Below are positions 33,958 through 40,333 of a stretch of DNA of 40,333 nucleotides, piece by piece. The stretch is taken from the NCBI GenBank assembly GCA_011390645.1, contig JAABRY010000016.1:1-40333 (forward strand). Direction: 5' to 3'. The notes below the pieces were generated by a model. The model was not told the DNA's origin. It did not search any database and was given only the letters and a program-made list of their open reading frames with translations. Within the stretch, counting starts at the first letter, position 1. The number at the start of each line of letters is the position of its first letter. The DNA comes from Gemmatimonadota bacterium. Lineage in GTDB: Bacteria; Gemmatimonadota; Gemmatimonadetes; Gemmatimonadales; GWC2-71-9. Made by a program: the position numbers and the translations under genes.

Positions 33958-36020
33958 GGTCTCTCCAGCGTGAATGCGCGCAACGTCGCCCCTGCACCTT
34001 CGCCCGTTGCAATGACCACGTACTGTTGTCCGTTCCGGGTCTGGTATGTCATCGGGTTGCTGTATCCGATCTGTCCGAGTGGCCATGACCAAAGCACCGC
34101 GCCGGTCTGTGCGGACACTGCGAAGAGTACGTCGCCGCCCCCCGTCCCGAACAGCACGCCACCGGCCGTCACGATGCCGCCAGGGGCGCCAGGTACGCCG
34201 AGGGACGCCGCGTCCACGTCCCGAAGGTACGGGTGCGTGCTGAAAGCACGCCGCTCCCCGAACGGCACCTGCCAGGCGACTGCTGCGTCGCCAATTTGTA
34301 CTGCGGTGAGGTTGCCCCATGGCGGCTTGACGACGGGCACGCTGAGCACGGGGAGCGGCGGGCGACCCCAACGTCGCCCTCGCGGCAGCGAGATCAGCAT
34401 TGGTCCATCGGGAGATCTGGTGGTGTCCGCGATGAAGACCGTGTCCTCGCCGAACGCGACGGGCAGGCGTGGGACCACGCGCAGCAACGTGGGTTGGTGG
34501 GTCCCCTTCACGTAGATCGTCCCACGATGCGGATCCGCAGCCAACGCCCCCCATCCCGCGCCGCCGATCCAACCGGGTGTGCTGACCGTTCCTTCGCGGG
34601 AGGGCGGGGAGAAGATTGGGCCGAGTCGATACTGCTCGAGCACCGCACGGGCGCGCCGCTCGAGATCAGGGGTGAGGTCCACGGCATCGTCCACCGTGAG
34701 CGCTTGTGGCACAAACGGGGGGGGACCACCGCTGTGTGGCTGGGTCGGGGACGCCAGTTCCCCAGCGACGTCACTCGGCGGTACTGGGCGTTCGTCCAAC
34801 GGCCAGAGTGGCTCACCGGTGAGCCGATCGAAGAGGTACAACCAGCCTGTCTTGCCCGCAACGACGACCACCGCACGTGACCCCCCTCCGAGCTCGAGCA
34901 GGAGTGGTGCGGCGGCGAGGTCGTAGTCCCAGAGCCCATGATGCACGAGTTGTTGGGCCCAGACCAACTTGCCCGTGCGCATGTCGAGACAGACGACTGA
35001 TTCGGCCCAGCGGTTGTCGCCCGGACGAGTGCCCCCGTAGAAGTCATTGCTCGGTGAGCTGGTCGGCAAGTAGAGGAGACCGCGCAGCGTATCGATCGTC
35101 ATCGGAGCCCAGGTGTTGATGTGCCCGGTCGATCGTGCCGAGGCGTCTGTCCAACCATCGCGCGCGGGATCGCCTGCTGGCGGAATCGGATGCCATCGCC
35201 ACAACTGCGCCCCGGTCCCGGCATCGAATGCTTGCACATCGCCGGGTGGATCGCCGGGGAAGATCAGGCGATCACTGATCGCACTGCCGACGACCACAAT
35301 GCCGTTCCAGATGACCGGCGGAGACGTCCCACCGAAATTGGCGCGCGCGACGGGCCACTCGAGTGCGGCCGTGAGGTCCACTCGCCCCCGCATGCCGAAA
35401 TGCGGGACAAGTGACCCCGTCGCGGCATCGAGCGCCACGAGTTCTCCTCTGGTCGTCATGTAGATGCGCCGCTGCCCATCCACCAGCGCCGCGGCCACAC
35501 CGCGGTGTACAAACCCTGCGTGGTCGCCCCCAACGGGGCCGCCACGCCAGGCGGCCGGGTCCCACGTCCAATACTCGCGTCCGTTCCTCGCATCGAGCGC
35601 AACCACCTGGTGAAACGGTGTGCTGAGGAAGAGCGTGTCACCGATCATGATCGGCGTGGCCTCGAACTTCCCGGGCAGCACGCGCCCGCCGGTGCCCGGG
35701 TCACGCTGTGGACGTTCACCGGTCGCCCAGCTCCAGATGGGACGGAGTTGGCCGACGGTGACGGTGTCAATCATGTCGGCAGCTGAATACCTGGTCTGTG
35801 CAGCGTCCCCCCCCCACACTGGCCACTCTACCGTGACACCGTCCGTCACGGGCTCCGGGGGGGGCTCTGTCCCCGCGCATGCGACGAGGCAACCGAGCAG
35901 TCCAAGTCCCGCGACTCGCCCACGCGCGCCCCACCGACACGTGCCCGACAGGGCAGGGACGAGTGCGGGGGCGCGCAGGCGTGGTTGGCGGAATGGCATC
36001 GAAGCTCCTCGGGTGGTCAC
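33954..36020 (-). CDS. PQQ-dependent dehydrogenase-like quinoprotein (beta-propeller), probable lipoprotein
   Basis: LLGCLVACAGTEPP lipobox; VEWPVWGGDAAQTRYSAADMI, ATPIMIGDTLFLSTPFHQVVALDARNGREYWTWDP, RLTGEPLWPLDERPVPPSDVAGE. Confidence 0.9.
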   Translation of the reverse strand: MTTRGASMPFRQPRLRAPALVPALSGTCRWGARGRVAGLGLLGCLVACAGTEPPPEPVTDGVTVEWPVWGGDAAQTRYSAADMIDTVTVGQLRPIWSWATGERPQRDPGTGGRVLPGKFEATPIMIGDTLFLSTPFHQVVALDARNGREYWTWDPAAWRGGPVGGDHAGFVHRGVAAALVDGQRRIYMTTRGELVALDAATGSLVPHFGMRGRVDLTAALEWPVARANFGGTSPPVIWNGIVVVGSAISDRLIFPGDPPGDVQAFDAGTGAQLWRWHPIPPAGDPARDGWTDASARSTGHINTWAPMTIDTLRGLLYLPTSSPSNDFYGGTRPGDNRWAESVVCLDMRTGKLVWAQQLVHHGLWDYDLAAAPLLLELGGGSRAVVVVAGKTGWLYLFDRLTGEPLWPLDERPVPPSDVAGELASPTQPHSGGPPPFVPQALTVDDAVDLTPDLERRARAVLEQYRLGPIFSPPSREGTVSTPGWIGGAGWGALAADPHRGTIYVKGTHQPTLLRVVPRLPVAFGEDTVFIADTTRSPDGPMLISLPRGRRWGRPPLPVLSVPVVKPPWGNLTAVQIGDAAVAWQVPFGERRAFSTHPYLRDVDAASLGVPGAPGGIVTAGGVLFGTGGGDVLFAVSAQTGAVLWSWPLGQIGYSNPMTYQTRNGQQYVVIATGEGAGATLRAFTLERP

Positions 36021-37687
36021 GACGGGTCAGGCAAAAACAGCGTGGTGCAATGCGTCGGGGGAGTCGCACCAACATACCACCACCACGCCCGGCGCTCTGT
36101 ACCGCATTGGTGGATCGGGACGTTGGTCGCGCGCAGCCCACGGAATAGGGCGCTCTGCTCCGCTGGTTGGGCGAAGATGACGAGGACATGGATGCCGCGA
36201 TGGGCCTCGGCGGCGATGCGTCGCCCTTCCGTGTCGCCCCATCCGGTGATCGGGAGGATGTCTCGATTGCCACCGAATTCGATCCGCATGCCTGCAGGTC
36301 GTCCCAGTATCTCGCGTGGCACGATGCCGTCCGTGCGATCCGGGACGACTGATTCGAGCCGACGATCAAGCGTGTTGTGGAAGAGCGGCCCCCCGGATGA
36401 GCCCAGCGCGGCGAATGCATCCAGGCGTGCGTGGTCAGGGCGCGCCCAGTCCGTCGAGGCGACAAGCCATTGGGGCAGCGACCCTGCGGAGAGATAGACG
36501 ACATCGGGTTGCGCTGCGAGAACGCCCTCGATCATGGCCCGACCGGCATTCGGTGACACGCGGCGGACGCCTTTGACCGCGCCGGAACCCGCGAGCAGGA
36601 CCACCACGATCCCCGCGATCCAGCGAGCCCACCGCGAGGTGGTGCTGAGGGTGATGATGGTCCATCCCCCGATGATGGCCATTGACGGGACCGTCCACAA
36701 GGAGAGCCGTGCGCCAATGGCCACGTGATCGGTCAGCCAACCGACAACCAGCACAGCAAATGGGCTGACCAGCAGTACGACGGCACGTCGATGGCCCCGT
36801 TCCCACAGCAAGCCGGCCCCGAGGACCCCTGCGGCGACGACGAACAGCCAAGCGTGCCGAGAAGGTGCGGCGGTGAACAGGTAGGTCATCTGGGTGACGA
36901 AATGCCTGGTACGTCCTAGAATTCCGGGGGTACCCAGCGCCGCCATGGCGTCGGACCAGAAGGACCGCATGGTGGGATCCAGCGCCGCGGGCCGATAGAT
37001 CAGGAGCCACGGTGGGATGAACGCACAGAGCCAGAGTGCGCCAACCCCCAGTGCTGTGGCGGCCGTCCCCCGGTCGCGTTGGCGCACCGCCACACCCAGC
37101 ATGACAGCGCCGATTCCTGCGAGCACGAGAATCGCCGTCAGGGAGAACAAGGTCGCGACCATGCCCAGGACTGCGAGACGTCGCCACGCCCGTTGCCGCG
37201 CGGCCGCAGTCTCCGCCGCTAACACATCCCAGGCGAGACCGAGCAACACGATCGCGGCGAGTGCGTCCACGGCATATGGCTTCGCTTCGTTGGCATACGC
37301 GATCAACGCACCGTTGGTCGCCACCAGCACCGTGGCAACCAGAGCCGCCTCGGCTCCAACCATCGGGCGGGCCACGCGCCAAACGACCCACGGAGTGGCG
37401 ATGCCCGCGAGCAGCGCAGGCAGGCGCAGCGGCCATTCGTGCATCCCGAGCGCCATCACCAGCAGACCTTCCACCACCATCCAGCCCACCGGCGCGACTT
37501 GATCCCATTCCAGCGGACTGAACAGCCTGCTCGGCGTCAGGCGGCCGACGTTCAGGGCGATCATCGCCTCATCGATCCAGAGTGACGGACGCTGCAGGAA
37601 GAGCACCAAGCGCAGCACTGCCCCAAGGGCAACTGCCACAAGGGCCCACTGATCAAATCGGGTGTTCGACAGGCGCGAAGGGGGCAT
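36017..37687 (-). CDS. GT39/ArnT-like membrane glycosyltransferase
   Basis: LRLVLFLQRPSLWIDEAMIALNVGRLTP (first-loop acidic motif), LPALLAGIATPWVVWRVARPMVGAEAALVATVLVATNGALIAYANEAKPYAVDAL. Confidence 0.82.
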   Translation of the reverse strand: MPPSRLSNTRFDQWALVAVALGAVLRLVLFLQRPSLWIDEAMIALNVGRLTPSRLFSPLEWDQVAPVGWMVVEGLLVMALGMHEWPLRLPALLAGIATPWVVWRVARPMVGAEAALVATVLVATNGALIAYANEAKPYAVDALAAIVLLGLAWDVLAAETAAARQRAWRRLAVLGMVATLFSLTAILVLAGIGAVMLGVAVRQRDRGTAATALGVGALWLCAFIPPWLLIYRPAALDPTMRSFWSDAMAALGTPGILGRTRHFVTQMTYLFTAAPSRHAWLFVVAAGVLGAGLLWERGHRRAVVLLVSPFAVLVVGWLTDHVAIGARLSLWTVPSMAIIGGWTIITLSTTSRWARWIAGIVVVLLAGSGAVKGVRRVSPNAGRAMIEGVLAAQPDVVYLSAGSLPQWLVASTDWARPDHARLDAFAALGSSGGPLFHNTLDRRLESVVPDRTDGIVPREILGRPAGMRIEFGGNRDILPITGWGDTEGRRIAAEAHRGIHVLVIFAQPAEQSALFRGLRATNVPIHQCGTERRAWWWYVGATPPTHCTTLFLPDPS

Positions 37688-37767
37688 CGCGTACGGCTCC
37701 GGAACGCTGGGGGCGAGTGGTACGCGTGCGGAGCCCGCAAGGGATGCGCCACGGGAGGAAGGGAACG

Positions 37768-40266
37768 CTACCTGGCCTGCTCAAGCCACTGTCGTGCCCG
37801 GACAGTCAACTCGTGATCCTCACCGCGTTGCGTCCGCAGACGCTCCACGGCGCGCTCGAGGAGCGCCACGGCCGCGTCCCGACGCTCGAGTCGGGCAAGG
37901 CAATGCCCCACCACGGATTCGCCCGACGCCACAGCCCAATGCTCCGGGCCCAGGGCGGCAATCCGCGTGTCGAGCGACGCACGCGCCAAGCGCAGCCCCT
38001 CTGCTGCGGAGGCGCTCTCAGGCAGTTGACACAGCGCGGACCCGAGCACGGTCTGGATGTAAGCGGTCGTGGGGTGATCTGACGGCAAGGTGGTGAGGGC
38101 GGCATCGAGTGGTGCCCGCAGTGCGTCGACCGCCTTCGCGAAGTAGCCCGTGGATTCGTAGAGCGAGGCAAGGGAGGTCGCGGCCGTGAGGGTCGACTGG
38201 TGCGCCGCTCCAAGCGAAGCTTCGAGCATCGGGATCGCGCGGGCGAATGTGGCCTCGGCGTCCTGGGGACGCCCCAACAGACGGAACGTATTGGCTTGAT
38301 TGACCAACAGCGTCCCAAGACGCGGTGCGCTCGCGCCGGCGCGCTCGAGGATGCGCGCCGCCGCATCGTAGATGCCCGCGACTTCTTCGAGCCGATCCGG
38401 TTGTGCGGACAGTGCAACCGTGAGGTTGTTGTAGATCGTCGCCAGCCCGAGCAGGTCGGCGCCACCATTCGCGGTGTACAGATCGATGGCACGTCGAAGG
38501 GCAGGTTCAGCGACCGCAACATCCCCGAGTTCGATGTCGATCGCCGCCAACTGATTCAGCGCACCCGCCAGTTCCTGCCAGGAATCGGCCTCGGGGTCTT
38601 CGAAATGCTCGATCGCCTCGACGGCGAAGCGGCGTGCCTCGGGCAACCGGCCATCCTCGTGCAGCGCCAGTGAGCGCGCGAGCAGAATCGAACCCGCCTG
38701 GGTGGCGCCGATGTCGGTCGCCGTATCCAGCAATGCGACGGCGGCGGTGGTCAGGCGATCCGCGCGCTCCAGTTCCCCGCGACCCGTGGACACCGCGCCG
38801 AGTGCGGCGAGGATATAGGCACGCGCGGCGGGCTGGTCGCGGAGGACAGAGTCGAGTTGCACTTCGGCAAGGGCAAGGACGTCCTCGACGGATTCGGCCA
38901 TCTCGCTGTCGCGCCAGGGATCGCCCGCACCGAGCACGGTCCTGAGGAATTCGACGGCAGACGCCGCGGTCGTGGCCTCGGCCCGCGCGACATCGCGTTG
39001 CCGCGCGGCAACCCCCGCCTGCCACCGCGTCACCGAGATCCCCGCCACCAGAAGCGCGACAATGGTGGTGGCCGCTGCCACGCCAGCCCAGTTGCGCGCG
39101 ACGAAGCGCGATACACGGTAGCCCAGTGTTGGTGGTCGCGCTTCGACCGGAAGGCCCTCCCCGTAGCGACGGATATCGTCCGCGAATGCAAGCGCGGAGG
39201 GATATCGATCCACGGGATCCTTGCGCAGCGCGCGCAGGATGATCGCATCGAGATCCGCAGCACGCGAGGGCAACCGCGCGCCACGCAACGCGAGCATCGC
39301 ACTCGGCGCTGCCGGCACCGTCTCCACCACGAAGCGCTCGATCTCCTCCAGCGCGCATCCCGTGGGGATACGGTACGGCCTGTCACCGGTGAGCAGGCGG
39401 TACAGCAATACACCCAGCGAGTAGATGTCTGTCGCGGTGCCGGGCGCGTCGCCGCGGAACTGCTCCGGGCTCGCGTAGTCGGGCGTGAGCATGCGGCCAC
39501 CGGATGGCGACGCGGCGGTGACAGGGTCCTGCGAGGTCTCGCGCTCGAGTTCCGCGATCCCGAAGTCAAGCAGCTTGGCGGTGCCATCCGCGGTGACCAG
39601 GATGTTCGACGGCTTGATGTCCTGATGCACCACCAGCCGCTGGTGCGCGAAGTTCACGGCGGCGCACACCTGGGTGAAGACGTCAAGCAGACGCTCAAGC
39701 GACGGACGCTCCCGAGCGCACCAGACATCAATCGGCTCGCCTTCGACGTGCTCCATCACCAGATAGGGGAGGCCGTCGGGTGTCGTCCCGCCATCCAGCA
39801 GGCGAGCGATGTTCGGATGTTCGAGCCCGGCGAGGAGGCGCCGTTCCTGCGCGAACCGCTCCACCAAGGCGGGTGTGCCGAGGCCGAGGCGGATCACCTT
39901 CAGGGCAGCGTGCTGCTCGAAGTCCACCTCGACGCGACGTGCTCGGTAGACAGTACCCATTCCGCCATGGTGGAGGACATCCTCCACGAGCCATGCCCCG
40001 ACGCGCTGGCCCACGAGCGCAGCGTCGTGCTGCGCCGTCATCACCTCGGCGAGCTCCTGAGCGAGCGGTTCGGCCAGGAACATCGGGTCGGCAAAGTGCG
40101 CCTCGATCAGCGCCGCCAGGGTGTGTGCCAGGTCAGGGTCCCGTGTGCGCACCTCGGTCAGCATGGCATCGCGCGCCGGCTCGTCGAGATCCAGGGCGTC
40201 GGCGAAGAGGTTGACCACCGCGTCGAGCCGGGCGGGGGGCGGCGGGTCGTGGTGTGCCTCAGTCAT
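37768..40266 (-). CDS. Serine/threonine protein kinase with TM segment and C-terminal TPR region
   Basis: HHGGMGTVYRARR, AALKVIRLG, VVHQDIKPSNILV, LLDFGIAEL, PDYASPEQF; TM WAGVAAATTIVALLVAGIS; TPR-like tail. ATG 40266. Confidence 0.92.
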   Translation of the reverse strand: MTEAHHDPPPPARLDAVVNLFADALDLDEPARDAMLTEVRTRDPDLAHTLAALIEAHFADPMFLAEPLAQELAEVMTAQHDAALVGQRVGAWLVEDVLHHGGMGTVYRARRVEVDFEQHAALKVIRLGLGTPALVERFAQERRLLAGLEHPNIARLLDGGTTPDGLPYLVMEHVEGEPIDVWCARERPSLERLLDVFTQVCAAVNFAHQRLVVHQDIKPSNILVTADGTAKLLDFGIAELERETSQDPVTAASPSGGRMLTPDYASPEQFRGDAPGTATDIYSLGVLLYRLLTGDRPYRIPTGCALEEIERFVVETVPAAPSAMLALRGARLPSRAADLDAIILRALRKDPVDRYPSALAFADDIRRYGEGLPVEARPPTLGYRVSRFVARNWAGVAAATTIVALLVAGISVTRWQAGVAARQRDVARAEATTAASAVEFLRTVLGAGDPWRDSEMAESVEDVLALAEVQLDSVLRDQPAARAYILAALGAVSTGRGELERADRLTTAAVALLDTATDIGATQAGSILLARSLALHEDGRLPEARRFAVEAIEHFEDPEADSWQELAGALNQLAAIDIELGDVAVAEPALRRAIDLYTANGGADLLGLATIYNNLTVALSAQPDRLEEVAGIYDAAARILERAGASAPRLGTLLVNQANTFRLLGRPQDAEATFARAIPMLEASLGAAHQSTLTAATSLASLYESTGYFAKAVDALRAPLDAALTTLPSDHPTTAYIQTVLGSALCQLPESASAAEGLRLARASLDTRIAALGPEHWAVASGESVVGHCLARLERRDAAVALLERAVERLRTQRGEDHELTVRARQWLEQAR

Positions 40267-40333
40267 GCGACGAAAGGCTGTCGAGCGTGGTGGTGGCAAG
40301 GCGGGTCCGAAGCCACGCACGGCTGAAGGCCCA
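40259..40333 (-). CDS. C-terminal end of an ECF sigma factor gene (truncated by the window edge)
   Basis: Reverse complement from 40333 reads WAFSRAWLRTRLATTTLDSLSSHD-stop, similar in form to the sigma C-terminus at ~10100 (REWATARGWLWQELHGDAA); overlaps the kinase start by 8 bp. Too short for the ORF track. Confidence 0.6.
   Translation of the reverse strand, partial: WAFSRAWLRTRLATTTLDSLSSHD

Noticed and set aside
32959-34515. 518-aa plus-strand ORF
   Set aside because: Antisense to kelch and PQQ genes; spans two real genes and lacks motif content.
38857-40326. 489-aa plus-strand ORF
   Set aside because: Entirely antisense to the well-supported kinase-TPR gene; composition typical of GC-rich shadow ORFs, no recognisable motif.

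Overview
This is a GC-rich, gene-dense bacterial chromosome window. The family content (Oar-like TonB receptor, Big-domain/cupredoxin lipoproteins, sigma/STPK-TPR pairs) suggests Gemmatimonadota or a related phylum; that is inference. I support about 32 CDSs, one tRNA-Ile(GAT), several repeats and three hairpin terminators. Main loci: a TyrDC-like PLP decarboxylase; a vapBC toxin-antitoxin pair next to a decayed duplication of the tRNA-Ile 3' half; a membrane protein/XRE pair with a clear promoter/operator region; two tandem Big-domain lipoproteins; an ECF sigma factor overlapping a Ser/Thr kinase-TPR gene; a YceI gene overlapping an HExxH metallopeptidase gene; alpha-carbonic anhydrase; GlcD-type oxidase; AsmA-like protein; an EF-P with Asn at the usual modification site; a TonB-dependent receptor; an ABC exporter; two GNAT genes, one closely matching AAC(3)-I; an HTTM-like protein; an ECF sigma/anti-sigma pair; two convergent kelch-protein genes; a GT39-PQQ-kelch operon; and a second kinase-TPR gene overlapped by the truncated 3' end of another ECF sigma gene, which is missing from the ORF track. 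Strongest leads: (1) two overlapping ECF sigma/STPK-TPR modules; (2) an excess of G/C homopolymers piling up at exactly 9 nt, with a G11 in the sigma2-sigma4 linker of one ECF factor; (3) an AAC(3)-I-like acetyltransferase; (4) the layered tRNA/terminator/58-bp repeat duplication abutting vapC; (5) an exact 66-bp copy of the yceI 3' end about 7 kb away. No CRISPR array, rRNA, prophage or intact transposase was seen.
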